Source: Falsirhodobacter algicola
Lineage (GTDB): Bacteria > Pseudomonadota > Alphaproteobacteria > Rhodobacterales > Rhodobacteraceae
Assembly: GCF_018279165.1 (NCBI RefSeq)
Contig: NZ_CP047289.1
Coordinates: 930,001 to 994,000, forward strand
DNA: 64,000 nt
Direction: 5' to 3'
Part shown: one piece after another, positions 9,843 to 19,317 of the stretch
How the letters are laid out: each line of letters begins with the position of its first letter
Numbering within the stretch: the first letter of the stretch is position 1
Translations under genes and position numbers: made by a program
The notes under the pieces: generated by a model
The model's input: only the letters and a program-made list of their open reading frames with translations
Told to the model about the DNA's origin: nothing
Databases searched by the model: none

Positions 9843-11510
9843 TTACACGGTGATGGTCTTGGGCCGACGCCACGCATACCACGTAGCGATCAGCGACCGG
9901 GTGACGAAGACCGAGGTGAACATCGAGGTGATGATGCCGATTCCCAGCGTGACGGCGAAGCCGCGCACCGAACCCGTGCCGATGGCGAACATGATCACCG
10001 CCGTCAGCAGCGTGGTGATGTTGGCATCCACGATCGCCGAAAGCGCCTTCTGGAACCCTTCGTCGAGCGCGCGGACGGCGTTGCGGCCGGCGCGCAGTTC
10101 TTCGCGGACACGCTCGTAGATCAGCACGTTGGCATCGACCGCCATCCCCATCGTCAGCACGATCCCGGCGATGCCCGGCAGCGTCAACGTGGCCCCGATC
10201 AGCGACAGGATCGCGAAGATGGCGATGACGTTCACCGCCAGCGCGACGTTGGCCATCATCCCGAACCAGCCATAGGAGGCGACCATGAACACCACCACGG
10301 CGATCATCGCAACGACCGAGGCCAAGCGGCCCGCGTCGATGCTGTCCTGACCAAGCTCCGGCCCGATGGTCCGTTCCTCAAGGAAGTCCATGCCTGCGGG
10401 CAGTGCGCCCGCGCGCAGCAGGACGGCCAGCTGGGTCGATTGCTCCACCGTGAAGTTGCCGGTGATGATCCCCGATCCGCCCGGAATGGCCGAGTTGATG
10501 ACGGGGGCCGAGATCACCTGATCGTCGAGGACGATGGCGAAGGGACGGCCGATATTCTGCGCGGTGTAATCGCCGAAGACGCGGCCCCCCGCGCCGTTGA
10601 AGCGGAAGTTCACGGCCGGGCGGTTGTTCTGATCGAAGGCGGGCTGCGCATCGACCAGCGCCTCGCCCGAGACGACGGGCGTGCTCTGCACCACGTAATA
10701 GACGCCCTGCTCGTCTTCGGAGGGCAGAAGCTCCTGCCCTGCATCGACGGGGGTGTTCGCATCGGTCGTCCGGTTGACGACGGTGTTGAAGGTCAGCTGC
10801 GCGGTGGTGCCGATCAGCTCCTTCAGCTCTTCGGCGGAACCGATGCCGGGAACCTCGATCAGGATGCGGTCGTCGCCCTGACGCTGGATCGTCGGCTCGC
10901 GCGTGCCGACTTCGTCGATGCGGCGGCGGATGATCTCGAGGCTCTGTTGCATCGTGCGCAGATCGGTCGCGCTGCGCTCGGCCTCGGAAAGTTGGATCAC
11001 GAGGGTGTCGCCGTCCAGCTGCACGTCGATGTCGTTCTGGCCGGTGGCGGTCAGGCTCTGGACCGGCTGGGCAAGGCCCCGCGCGATCTGCAGCGCCCGG
11101 TCCGCGCCCGCGACATCGGACATCTGGATGCGCAGCACCCCCGGATCGGAGGCGGTGCGGCGGATGCTTCCGACCTCGCTGCGCGCATCGCGCAGCGCGT
11201 CGCGCATTTCGGGCCAGAGGGCGTCGATGCGGTCGGCATAGACATCCGACAGCCGGACTTCGGCCAGAAGATGCGCGCCGCCCCGCAGGTCGAGCCCGAG
11301 GTTCATCAGCGACGCGGGCATCCAATCGGGCCAAGCGTCCATCGCGGCCTGCTGGTCGGGCGTGGCGGTGCCGCCCTGCGCCTCCACCGCGGCCGCGGCG
11401 TCGTTATGGGTTTCGACCCGGCCATAGAAGGCGTTGGGTATGGCGAACAGGACCGCCAGGGCGCAGATGCCCCAGATGACGATCCGTTTCCACAGCGGTA
11501 TCTGCAGCAT
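9843..11510 (-). CDS. secD: Protein translocase subunit SecD
   Basis: SecD is the larger half of the SecDF ancillary translocase. Its 555 residues include an N-terminal helix (about 9-27), the GLDLRGGAHLLAEV motif, a large periplasmic P1 domain (about 80-370) and five C-terminal helices with the MAVDANVLIYERVREELR motif that carries the proton-relay aspartate. It is the second gene of the yajC-secD-secF minus-strand operon. Confidence 0.96.
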   Translation of the reverse strand: MLQIPLWKRIVIWGICALAVLFAIPNAFYGRVETHNDAAAAVEAQGGTATPDQQAAMDAWPDWMPASLMNLGLDLRGGAHLLAEVRLSDVYADRIDALWPEMRDALRDARSEVGSIRRTASDPGVLRIQMSDVAGADRALQIARGLAQPVQSLTATGQNDIDVQLDGDTLVIQLSEAERSATDLRTMQQSLEIIRRRIDEVGTREPTIQRQGDDRILIEVPGIGSAEELKELIGTTAQLTFNTVVNRTTDANTPVDAGQELLPSEDEQGVYYVVQSTPVVSGEALVDAQPAFDQNNRPAVNFRFNGAGGRVFGDYTAQNIGRPFAIVLDDQVISAPVINSAIPGGSGIITGNFTVEQSTQLAVLLRAGALPAGMDFLEERTIGPELGQDSIDAGRLASVVAMIAVVVFMVASYGWFGMMANVALAVNVIAIFAILSLIGATLTLPGIAGIVLTMGMAVDANVLIYERVREELRAGRNAVRALDEGFQKALSAIVDANITTLLTAVIMFAIGTGSVRGFAVTLGIGIITSMFTSVFVTRSLIATWYAWRRPKTITV

Positions 11511-11531
11511 CTTCAGGTCCGGGTCAAAGGG

Positions 11532-11855
11532 TCAGGCGACGGGTTCGGTTTTGGAGACGACTTGCGCGATCGTGCTGCGCAGGACCTTCACCTTGACGCC
11601 TTCGGCGATCTCGACCGTGACTTCGTTGCCCTCGGCGACATGGGTGACCTTGCCGATGACGCCGCCTTGCGTGACGACCTGATCGCCGCGGCGCAGCTGT
11701 TGAACCATGTTGCGGTGTTCCTTCACCTTCTTCTGCTGCGGACGGATCAGCAGGAAGTACATGATCGCGAAGATCAGGATCAGCGGAACGAAGCTGGTCA
11801 GGGCGCCGGCAGCGCCGCCGGCGGCGGATTGGGCGAAGGCAGGGGTGGCGAACAT
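11532..11855 (-). CDS. yajC: Preprotein translocase accessory subunit YajC
   Basis: YajC is a small single-span partner of SecDF. The 107-residue product has one membrane helix (about residues 18-40, ending FLLIRPQQKK) followed by the conserved RRGDQVVTQGGVIGKV region. The start at 11855 is chosen because a GAGGA ribosome-binding site lies just upstream. A longer frame from 11897 lacks family similarity. It is first in the operon. The 182-base gap to the divergent serS must hold both promoters, although no hexamers could be called with confidence. Confidence 0.93.
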   Translation of the reverse strand: MFATPAFAQSAAGGAAGALTSFVPLILIFAIMYFLLIRPQQKKVKEHRNMVQQLRRGDQVVTQGGVIGKVTHVAEGNEVTVEIAEGVKVKVLRSTIAQVVSKTEPVA

Positions 11856-12037
11856 GCGGTATCCTCGTCTGGGATTGGGGGAAGGCCCCACTATCATCGG
11901 TGGCGCACCCTAATGGCCACCCCATCCGATGGCAAGCGCGGCCCGCGACCGCAGGGCGCGCCCCGGATTGACGGTTCCCCGCCCCGCCGCAATAAGGCAT
12001 AGACAGATGCGAACCCAAGAACCCGGGAGCCAGAGAC

Positions 12038-13327
12038 ATGCACGACATCCGCGCCATCCGCGAAAACCCCGCCGCCTTCGATGCGGCGCTGTCGCGTCGT
12101 GGGGCGCAGCCGATGTCGGCGCAGGTGCTGGCCGTCGACGAGGCGCGGCGCGGCAAGATCCTCGCCGCCGAAACCGCGCAGGCCGAACAGAACCGCGCCA
12201 GCAAGGAAGTCGGCGCCGCCAAGGCCGCCGGCAACGAGGCCGAGTTCGAGCGTCTGCGCGCCCTTGTGGCACAGAAGAAAGCCGACATCGCCCGCCTGAA
12301 CGAGGAAGCCGCGCAGGAGGATGCCCGTCTGCGCGATCTCTTACTGACCATCCCGAACCTGCCCTTGGCCGATGTGCCCGACGGCGCGGACGAAGAGGGC
12401 AACGTGGAACTGCGCCGCTGGGGCACGCCCCGCGCCCTGCCCTTCCCCGCCAAGGAGCATTACGAGATTCCCGCCGCGCAGGCCGGTCTGGATTTCGCGA
12501 CGGCGGCCAAGCTGTCGGGAAGCCGGTTCGTCGTCCTAAAGGGCGCGATCACCCGGCTGCACCGCGCCCTCGCGCAGTTCATGCTTGACACACATGTGAA
12601 CGAACACGGCCTGACGGAGATGTGGACCCCGGTCCTCGTGCGCGACGACGCGATGCTCGGCACTGGCCAGCTTCCGAAATTCGCCGAGGACAGCTACCAG
12701 ACCACGAACGGCTGGTGGCTGATCCCGACCTCGGAGGTGACGTTGACGAACACCGTCGCCGGGGAGATCCTCGATTGGGAAACCCTTCCCATCCGCATGA
12801 CGGCCCACACCCAATGCTTCCGCTCCGAAGCGGGCAGCGCCGGGCGCGACACCGCCGGCATGCTGCGCCAGCATCAGTTCGAGAAGGTGGAGATGGTCTC
12901 CATCACCACGCCCGAACAATCCGCCGAGGAGCACGAGCGCATGACCGCCTGCGCCGAGGCGATTCTGCAAAAGCTGGGCCTGCCCTACCGCGTGATGGTG
13001 CTCTGCACCGGCGATATGGGATTCGGCGCGACGCGGACGCATGATCTGGAGGTGTGGCTGCCCGGTCAGGACACCTACCGCGAGATTTCCTCGGTTTCGG
13101 TCTGCGGCGCGTTTCAGGCCCGCCGCATGAACGCCCGCTTCCGCCCCGAAGGCGGCAAGCCCGATTTCGTGCATACGCTGAACGGCTCGGGCCTCGCGGT
13201 CGGCCGCTGCCTGATCGCCGTGCTGGAGAATGGCCAGCAGGAAGACGGCTCGGTCGACCTGCCGGCCGTGCTGCATCCCTATCTCGGCGGCAAGACCCGC
13301 ATCACCGCCGAGGGTGTGCTGGCCTGA
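12038..13327 (+). CDS. serS: Seryl-tRNA synthetase
   Basis: SerS charges tRNA-Ser (and the selenocysteine tRNA where present) with serine. The 429-residue protein has the N-terminal coiled-coil tRNA-binding arm (about residues 1-105) and the class II catalytic core with motif 2 around [20 protein letters not shown] and motif 3 near the C-terminus ([18 protein letters not shown]). An AC/GGGAGCC stretch precedes the ATG. A tRNA-Ser gene lies 24 kb downstream. Confidence 0.97.
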   Translation: MHDIRAIRENPAAFDAALSRRGAQPMSAQVLAVDEARRGKILAAETAQAEQNRASKEVGAAKAAGNEAEFERLRALVAQKKADIARLNEEAAQEDARLRDLLLTIPNLPLADVPDGADEEGNVELRRWGTPRALPFPAKEHYEIPAAQAGLDFATAAKLSGSRFVVLKGAITRLHRALAQFMLDTHVNEHGLTEMWTPVLVRDDAMLGTGQLPKFAEDSYQTTNGWWLIPTSEVTLTNTVAGEILDWETLPIRMTAHTQCFRSEAGSAGRDTAGMLRQHQFEKVEMVSITTPEQSAEEHERMTACAEAILQKLGLPYRVMVLCTGDMGFGATRTHDLEVWLPGQDTYREISSVSVCGAFQARRMNARFRPEGGKPDFVHTLNGSGLAVGRCLIAVLENGQQEDGSVDLPAVLHPYLGGKTRITAEGVLA

Positions 13328-13918
13328 TCAGCCGCCCGCGATGATCTTCACATAGGATTGCGTTTCGGCATAGGGAGGGATCCCGCCGTAACGCTCCACC
13401 GCCATGGGACCGGCGTTGTAGGCGGCCAGCGCGTGCCGCCAGTCGCCGAAGCGGTCATACATCATCCGCAGATAGCGCGCGCCGCCATAGAGGTTGGCCA
13501 CCGGATCGTCGATGGCCACCCCGATCAGCTGCGCCGTGTCGGGCATCAGTTGCGCCAGCCCCCGCGCGCCCCGAACCGACACCGCCGCCGGGTTCCAGCC
13601 CGATTCCTGCTGCACGAGGCGCAGGAACAGATCCTCCGGTACGTTGTACTTTTGCGCCGCCGCACGGGCCGTCGCGAGGTATTGGCCGCGATAATTCCCG
13701 CTATAGCGCGGGGTCGAGGCCTGCTCCTCGGCTGCCTCGGAGGGCGGGCGCAGACGGCTCGAGGCGGAATATTGCGTGGCCGCCCGACTGTCGAGCACGT
13801 CGAATTGCGAGCCGAGCCGCGAGACCCCCGCACCGGGCGATTTGCCGAAGATCCCCTCGGCCATGGCCGGGGGCGTGATCGCAGCAACGAGTGTTGCCGC
13901 AAGCGCGATGTGTCGCAT
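13328..13918 (-). CDS. Lytic transglycosylase, SLT domain
   Basis: A 196-residue exported protein: signal peptide (about residues 1-20, [20 protein letters not shown]), a variable linker, then a soluble-lytic-transglycosylase domain (about 75-190). The catalytic glutamate is in QQESGWNP, and the family motifs [14 protein letters not shown] and AYNAGP follow. It should cleave peptidoglycan glycan strands to 1,6-anhydro ends in the periplasm. The stop abuts the serS stop (convergent, no gap). The start at 13918 is chosen because it opens the signal peptide. A longer in-frame extension to 14605 is antisense to ssb. Confidence 0.9.
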   Translation of the reverse strand: MRHIALAATLVAAITPPAMAEGIFGKSPGAGVSRLGSQFDVLDSRAATQYSASSRLRPPSEAAEEQASTPRYSGNYRGQYLATARAAAQKYNVPEDLFLRLVQQESGWNPAAVSVRGARGLAQLMPDTAQLIGVAIDDPVANLYGGARYLRMMYDRFGDWRHALAAYNAGPMAVERYGGIPPYAETQSYVKIIAGG

Positions 13919-14053
13919 GCGTCCGTCCTTCGCTGTCCCGCGCGCCACTATACGGAAAATCGGATGCCGCGCCAGTGCGGCGGCGGTGCCGGGCACATTG
14001 CGTCCCCCGTGCCGGGCGTGTAAGTCGGTGTGAAGCATTACGCGGAGGCATTC

Positions 14054-14572
14054 ATGGCGGGTTCGGTCAACAAGGTCATCATCGTCGGCAATCTGGGCCG
14101 CGACCCAGAGGTGCGCAGCTTCCAGAACGGTGGCCGCGTGGTGAACCTGCGGATCGCCACCTCGGAAACGTGGCGCGACCGCACCTCGGGGGAGCGCAAG
14201 GAGCGTACGGAGTGGCATTCGGTCGCCATCTTCTCCGAACCGCTGGGCAAGATCGCCGAGCAGTATCTGCGCAAAGGGTCCAAGGTGTATATCGAGGGCG
14301 CGCTCGAAACGCGGAAATGGCAGGATCAGTCCGGTCAGGACCGGTATTCGACGGAAGTCGTGCTGCGCCCGTTCCGCGGCGAGCTGACGCTTCTGGATGG
14401 GCGTGACGGCGGCGGCGCATCTGCGGGCGGCGGTGGCGGCTACGAGGATCGTGGCGGCGGTTACGATTACGAAGGCGGCAGCAGCGGCGGCGGTGCATCG
14501 CGCGGCGGCGCGCGCCCGCAGGGCGGCGGCGGCGGTCGCAGCAACGATTTCGACGACGAAATCCCGTTCTAA
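14054..14572 (+). CDS. ssb: Single-stranded DNA-binding protein
   Basis: SSB coats single-stranded DNA in replication, repair and recombination. The 172-residue protein has the OB-fold (about residues 3-108, opening [18 protein letters not shown]), a long Gly-rich linker and the acidic tip DFDDEIPF that docks partner proteins. The ATG at 14054 is preferred over a GTG at 14030 because GCGGAGG lies 7 bases upstream of it and the family begins at this residue. A strong terminator follows. Confidence 0.96.
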   Translation: MAGSVNKVIIVGNLGRDPEVRSFQNGGRVVNLRIATSETWRDRTSGERKERTEWHSVAIFSEPLGKIAEQYLRKGSKVYIEGALETRKWQDQSGQDRYSTEVVLRPFRGELTLLDGRDGGGASAGGGGGYEDRGGGYDYEGGSSGGGASRGGARPQGGGGGRSNDFDDEIPF

Positions 14573-14617
14573 GACTATCGGCAGGGGGCGAGGTGATCGC
14601 CCCATGCCGCAGGCTCA

Positions 14618-14648
14618 GACCGGCACGCCCTTGGTCGTGCCGGTCTTT
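14618..14648 (+). terminator. Rho-independent terminator after ssb
   Basis: A perfect 10-bp stem (GACCGGCACG at 14618-14627 with CGTGCCGGTC at 14636-14645) is followed by TTT. It sits in the 122-base gap between ssb and the convergent RTX gene. Confidence 0.8.
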
Positions 14649-14694
14649 GCGAGACAGCGGGCGGTTTGGGCGCTGCGTAAACGCCGAGCCGCCA

Positions 14695-16596
14695 TCACAG
14701 CATCACGTCAGTCGACGCCAGATACTGTACATCGCGCAGAAGCAGCGCGAAATCGGCCGCGCCGTCCTTATTCACATCGCCCTGCAAAAGCAGATCGCTG
14801 CCCTGCTGCGTCGTCCAGAGGGCGTTTGCCGCCGGTCCGCTGTCGCTGAAGACGAAGCTCTGATGCCCGGCGGCGCGGATGTTCGCGTCGATCGCGCTGA
14901 CATCGATCCGGTCGATGCCGGATACGAAATCGTGGATCTCATCCGTATGGCTGAGAGAGCCGAAATCCGAACGCTTCAGGAAGATGAAGGTATCGCGCGC
15001 CTGATCCACGCCGCCATGAAGCTCATCCACCCCGGCGCCGCCATAGAGGACATCGCGCCCCGCGCCCCCCGAAAGCACGTCATTGCCCGCGCCGCCATAA
15101 AGCGTGTCATTGCCGGCATCGGCGTTCAGCACATCGTTCCCCGCGCCGCCCAGAAGCCGGTCATGGCCCGCGCCCCCGGTCAGGGTGTCGGCTCCGTTGT
15201 CCCCCGACAGGACATCGGCACCCGCGCCGCCATAGAGCATGTCGGCCCCCGCACCGCCCGAAAGCTGATCGGCGCCGTTGTCGCCCTTCAGGATGTCGTT
15301 ACCGTCACCGCCGCTCAGCGTGTCGTTGCCATTCTGGCCCGACAGCCGGTCCGCCCCACCATCCCCACTGATCCGGTCATTGCCGTCGCCGCCATAAAGC
15401 CCGTCATCCCCCGACCCGCCGAACAGGACATCGTTTCCGCCATCCCCGTTCAGCACGTCATTCCCATTGCCACCGCGCAGGGTATCGGCCCCCGCACCGC
15501 CCTTCAGGGTGTCGTTCCCGCCAAGCCCCTCCAACACATTCGCGGCGCCGTTGCCGGTGATCACATTGTCCGCCGCGTTTCCGCGCCCCGTGGCCGCGCC
15601 CTGCCCGGTCAGGGTCAACGTCTCGAGGTTGTCGCCCAGCGTCCAATCGAGCGCGGAGAAGACGTGATCGCGGCCGCCATTCGCATCCTCGACCACTTGG
15701 TCGCCCTTGGTGACGTAATAGCTGTCATCCCCTCGCCCGCCGGTCAGCACCTCGGCGGCAGAGGTGCCGCGGAGGGTGTCGCGCCCGTTCGTCCCGTCGG
15801 TCAGGTTGTCATCGAGGATCGTGATCTCCACGACCTTCATGCTGCCACCATCGCTGAACTCGGTGCCGCTGACATTCACGACGAGGAAGGCCGTCTCCGG
15901 CCCCTCCGCCACGGTATCCCGCAGGGCGGTGATGGTCATGGGGATGCGCTCCGTCCTTCCACCCCAACCGATATAGGAGCCCTGCCCCGACAGGCTGCCG
16001 ATATCGGCGAAAGACGCAGCGCCGCCCGCCGTCGAGATATCATAGCTGTAGGTCGTATATCCGCTCGCCATGTTCTTGAGGAGCAAGCCGACATTCAGGC
16101 TCTGCCCTTCGCGCAGGGTGATCGCGTCGGGAATGGAAAGCTCGGCATGGGTCACGGGAGGAGGAATGTCCGAGCCGCCGACGATCGTGACCGAGGAAGT
16201 GAACCCCGCCGCCCGCAGATCGTCCTGATCGTAAGTGACCTTGTTGCCCTCCATATCGGTCAACTCGATGCGCATAATCTCCGCGCTGCCTGATTTGGTT
16301 TCGGGTTTCACCCAGACCGAGCTGTTCAGATGCCCGTCCACCCATGTCGCCGAGTTGCCGAGCCAGAACGGAACCGCGATTCCGAAGGAATCGAGGAAGC
16401 TCGTCTGAACGACGGATTTATCGAGCCAGATGCTGATATCGGTTATGCCGTAATCATCCACGGCATCCGCAGACAGGGTTAAAAGAGCATCCCCCTTGGT
16501 GACATCGAGCACCGGAGTAAGCGAGAACGACGTGAGTGAGGGCAGCGACGACAGAGGCATCAGACAACTCGGACAAGGGAAGTGGATCTGCCTCAT
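14695..16596 (-). CDS. RTX-family calcium-binding secreted protein with Calx-beta-like domain
   Basis: A 633-residue protein with no classical N-terminal signal. The order is an unrecognised N-terminal region (1-145) with a WLDKS-type beta segment, a Calx-beta-like domain (about 150-262, with LREGQSLNVGLLL and DTVAEGPETAFLVV), about twenty GGxGxDxLx nonapeptide repeats (about 347-530), and a serralysin-type C-terminal domain (about 535-630) with DEIHDFVSGIDRIDVS. The end also carries a GDVNKDGAADF EF-hand/dockerin-like loop. RTX proteins leave the cell by type I secretion through a C-terminal signal and fold on binding Ca2+. No catalytic domain was recognised, so a surface or adhesive role is only a guess. 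No type I exporter lies nearby. The start is uncertain: 16596 or 16560. Confidence 0.8.
   Translation of the reverse strand: MRQIHFPCPSCLMPLSSLPSLTSFSLTPVLDVTKGDALLTLSADAVDDYGITDISIWLDKSVVQTSFLDSFGIAVPFWLGNSATWVDGHLNSSVWVKPETKSGSAEIMRIELTDMEGNKVTYDQDDLRAAGFTSSVTIVGGSDIPPPVTHAELSIPDAITLREGQSLNVGLLLKNMASGYTTYSYDISTAGGAASFADIGSLSGQGSYIGWGGRTERIPMTITALRDTVAEGPETAFLVVNVSGTEFSDGGSMKVVEITILDDNLTDGTNGRDTLRGTSAAEVLTGGRGDDSYYVTKGDQVVEDANGGRDHVFSALDWTLGDNLETLTLTGQGAATGRGNAADNVITGNGAANVLEGLGGNDTLKGGAGADTLRGGNGNDVLNGDGGNDVLFGGSGDDGLYGGDGNDRISGDGGADRLSGQNGNDTLSGGDGNDILKGDNGADQLSGGAGADMLYGGAGADVLSGDNGADTLTGGAGHDRLLGGAGNDVLNADAGNDTLYGGAGNDVLSGGAGRDVLYGGAGVDELHGGVDQARDTFIFLKRSDFGSLSHTDEIHDFVSGIDRIDVSAIDANIRAAGHQSFVFSDSGPAANALWTTQQGSDLLLQGDVNKDGAADFALLLRDVQYLASTDVML
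15007..15558 (-). repeat. RTX nonapeptide-encoding tandem repeats
   Basis: This stretch encodes the glycine- and aspartate-rich RTX array of the gene above (units such as GGAGNDVLS and GGDGNDILK). The 27-base units are related but not identical at DNA level, so this is a coding repeat, not a CRISPR array or satellite. Confidence 0.85.
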
Positions 16597-16752
16597 ATCC
16601 TTTCACGAACAAGTGAAATTCGCATTAACATGGGGCGAATGATTACTGCAGCAGTCCTGACCCATCAGATGACGTTACGGCGCATTCTTAGAAAGGTTGA
16701 CTTGACGTAAAAAACGGCGGATTTGCGATGTTCATCCAACAGGGAGATGACA

Positions 16753-18330
16753 ATGATAAACGGCAAACTGCTTTCGGCCAGTGCGCTTGCGCTTCTGCTT
16801 GGCACCGGCGCTGCGATGGCCGAAGTGGTGATCAACCGCGGCAACGACACCGATCCGGCCACGCTCGATCCGCACCGTACGCAGACGGTGGCCGAAGGCC
16901 GCATCCTCGCGGATCTCTATGACGGGCTGGTGATTGAGGACGCCGAGGGCGAGGCCATTCCCGGCGTCGCCGAATCGTGGGACCTGTCGGAAGACGGCAC
17001 CGTCTACACCTTCCATCTGCGCGACTCCAAATGGTCGAACGGCGATCCGGTCACCGCGCATGATTTCGATTTCGCCTTCCACCGCATCATGGATCCGATG
17101 ACGGCGGCCGGCTATGCCTCCATCCTCTTCCCGATCAAGAACGCCGAAGCCGTCGCGGGCGGGCAGATGCCGCTCGATCAGCTGGGCGTGCGCGCGATCG
17201 ACGACAAGACGTTGGAAATCACGCTCAACGCCCCCACCCCCTTCTTCATCGAGCTTCTGACCCACCAGTCGGCCCTGCCGCTGCATCAGAAATCGGTCGA
17301 GGAGTTCGGCGATCAGTTCACCCGTCCGGGCAACCTCGTCAGCAACGGCGCCTATATGCTGCAATCGTTCACGCCGAACTCGCAGCTGGTGATGGTGAAG
17401 AACCCGAACTACTACGACGCCGACGACGTGAAGATCGACAAGGTGAACTGGATTCCGTTCGAGGATCGTTCCGCCTGCATGCGCCGCTTCGAAGCCAACG
17501 AAGTCCAGATCTGCTCCGACGTTCCGGCCGAGCAGATGGACTATGTGAAGGCCAACCTCTCCGACGAACTGCGCGTCGCCCCCTATCTCGGCACCTACTA
17601 TCTGCCGGTGAAGGGCGAAGACGGCAGCCCGCTGAAGGATGCGCGCGTGCGCAAGGCGATCTCCATGGCGATCGACCGTGACTTCATCGCCGATTCCGTC
17701 TGGGCGGGCACGATGCTTCCGGCCTACACCCTCGTGCCGCCGGGCATCGCCAACTATGTCGATGGCGGCGTGAAGGTGGATTACGCGGACGAGGATCTGT
17801 TCGACCGCGAAGACGAAGCCAAGGCCCTGCTGGAAGAAGCCGGCGTCGAACCGGGCACCCTGACGGTGGATCTGCGCTACAACACCGGCGAGAACCACAA
17901 GAACACGATGGCCGCCATCGCCGACATGCTGGGCAATATCGGCATCAACGCGCGCCTGAACGAAGTCGAAGGCACGACCTACTTCAACTATCTGCGCGAA
18001 GACGGCCCGTTCGATCTGGCCCGTGCCGGTTGGATCGGGGATTACAACGATCCGCAGAACTTCCTGATGCTGTACGAAAGCGGCGTGTCCTTCAACTATT
18101 CGCGTTGGGACAATGCCGATTACGACGCGCTTCTGGACAAGGCCGCCGAGACGATGGATCTGGGCGAGCGCGCCGAGGTTCTGGCCGATGCCGAACGTCT
18201 GCTTCTGGACGATCAGGCGATCATCCCGATCCTGTCCTACTCCTCCCGCGCGCTGGTCGCGACCGAGGTTCAAGGCTACGAAACCAACCTCATGGATGCC
18301 CACGCGACACGCTGGATGTCCTTGAACTGA
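16753..18330 (+). CDS. Oligopeptide ABC transporter, periplasmic binding protein (OppA/SBP_bac_5)
   Basis: A 525-residue solute-binding protein of family 5, with a signal peptide (about residues 1-22, ending GAAMA) and the family opening that places DTDPATLDPHRT after the first strand. Close relatives (OppA/MppA) bind oligopeptides or murein tripeptide. The exact ligand cannot be read from sequence. The ATG at 16753 is chosen because AGGGAG lies 6 bases upstream. ATGs at 16723 and 16747 are poorer. It is the first gene of a five-domain ABC operon and is separated from the permeases by a hairpin. Confidence 0.92.
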   Translation: MINGKLLSASALALLLGTGAAMAEVVINRGNDTDPATLDPHRTQTVAEGRILADLYDGLVIEDAEGEAIPGVAESWDLSEDGTVYTFHLRDSKWSNGDPVTAHDFDFAFHRIMDPMTAAGYASILFPIKNAEAVAGGQMPLDQLGVRAIDDKTLEITLNAPTPFFIELLTHQSALPLHQKSVEEFGDQFTRPGNLVSNGAYMLQSFTPNSQLVMVKNPNYYDADDVKIDKVNWIPFEDRSACMRRFEANEVQICSDVPAEQMDYVKANLSDELRVAPYLGTYYLPVKGEDGSPLKDARVRKAISMAIDRDFIADSVWAGTMLPAYTLVPPGIANYVDGGVKVDYADEDLFDREDEAKALLEEAGVEPGTLTVDLRYNTGENHKNTMAAIADMLGNIGINARLNEVEGTTYFNYLREDGPFDLARAGWIGDYNDPQNFLMLYESGVSFNYSRWDNADYDALLDKAAETMDLGERAEVLADAERLLLDDQAIIPILSYSSRALVATEVQGYETNLMDAHATRWMSLN

Positions 18331-18351
18331 TCCACCCCCGGACATGCAAAC

Positions 18352-18373
18352 GGGCGGGTCGCAAGACCCGCCC
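18352..18373 (+). terminator. Intercistronic hairpin between binding protein and permease genes
   Basis: A perfect 9-bp stem (GGGCGGGTC at 18352-18360, GACCCGCCC at 18365-18373) closes a GCAA tetraloop. Only TTC follows, with no T-run, so it is a weak terminator or an mRNA-stabilising hairpin. Such elements after the binding-protein gene raise its level relative to the downstream permeases. Confidence 0.65.
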
Positions 18374-18393
18374 TTCAACTTGATAGGTATTCG

Positions 18394-19317
18394 ATGCTTG
18401 GGTACACCTTGCGACGAATGGCCAGCGCGATCCCCACGATCTTCATCATCATCACGCTGACCTTCTTTGCGATCCGTATCGCGCCGGGCGGACCGTTCGA
18501 CCTTGAACGCCCGCTCGATCCGCTGATCCTCGCCAATCTTCAGCGCGCGTATAATCTGGACGCGCCGCTGTGGCAGCAATATCTGAATTATCTCGGCAAT
18601 CTGCTGCATGGGGATCTCGGTCCCAGCTTCACGCGCCGCGATTTCTCGGTGAACGATCTGTTCGCGCAGGGTCTGCCCGTGTCGATCCTGCTGGGCGGGC
18701 TTGCCCTGACGGCGGCGGCGATCCTCGGCACCCTTCTGGGCGCCATCGCGGCCCTGCGGCAGAACTCGTGGCTGGACAACCTGATCGTGGCGATTGCAAC
18801 GCTCGGCATCACGACGCCGAACTTCGTCATCGCCCCGCTGCTGAGCCTGTTCTTCGGCGTCATCCTCGGGGTGCTTCCGGCGGGCGGGTGGAGCAATGCC
18901 AACCCCGCCTACTGGGTGCTGCCGATCATCACGCTGGCGCTGCCGCAGGTGGCCGTGATCGCCCGCCTCGTGCGCGGCGCGACGGTGGAGGCGCTGCGCG
19001 CCAACCATGTGCGCACCGCCCGCGCCTATGGCCTGCCGGCGCGGGTCGTCGTGGGCGTGCATGCGCTGCGCGCGGCGATGCTGCCGACCGTGTCCTACCT
19101 CGGGCCGACGGCTGCGGCGCTGCTGACCGGTTCGGTCGTGGTGGAGACGATCTTCGGCCTCCCCGGCGTCGGCCGCTACTTCGTGCAGGGCGCGCTTGGC
19201 CGCGACTACACGCTGGTGATGGGCACGGTGGTGGTGATCGCCGTCTTCGTGGTGATCTTCAACCTCTTGGTGGACCTCACCTACGCTTGGCTTGACCCGA
19301 GGGTACGTTATGACTGA
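18394..19317 (+). CDS. Oligopeptide ABC transporter permease (OppB type)
   Basis: A 307-residue inner-membrane permease with the N-terminal TM helix (about residues 9-30), the OppB N-terminal region, five further helices, and the EAA loop around EALRANHVRTARAYGLP that contacts the ATPase. The family end DLTYAWLDPRVRYD is present. Its stop overlaps the start of the next permease by eight bases. Confidence 0.94.
   Translation: MLGYTLRRMASAIPTIFIIITLTFFAIRIAPGGPFDLERPLDPLILANLQRAYNLDAPLWQQYLNYLGNLLHGDLGPSFTRRDFSVNDLFAQGLPVSILLGGLALTAAAILGTLLGAIAALRQNSWLDNLIVAIATLGITTPNFVIAPLLSLFFGVILGVLPAGGWSNANPAYWVLPIITLALPQVAVIARLVRGATVEALRANHVRTARAYGLPARVVVGVHALRAAMLPTVSYLGPTAAALLTGSVVVETIFGLPGVGRYFVQGALGRDYTLVMGTVVVIAVFVVIFNLLVDLTYAWLDPRVRYD

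Noticed and set aside
8331-12002. Plus-strand open frame of over 1200 codons
   Set aside because: It is antisense to prfA, secF, secD and yajC, whose proteins are clear family members. The translation is His/Arg/Asp-rich nonsense, typical of complementary frames in high-GC genes.
14030-14053. GTG start extending SSB by eight residues
   Set aside because: The ATG at 14054 has the ribosome-binding site and matches the family start.
15007-15558. Regularly repeated DNA that could suggest a CRISPR array
   Set aside because: The repeats are variable 27-base coding units of an RTX protein in one continuous frame, without unique spacers.
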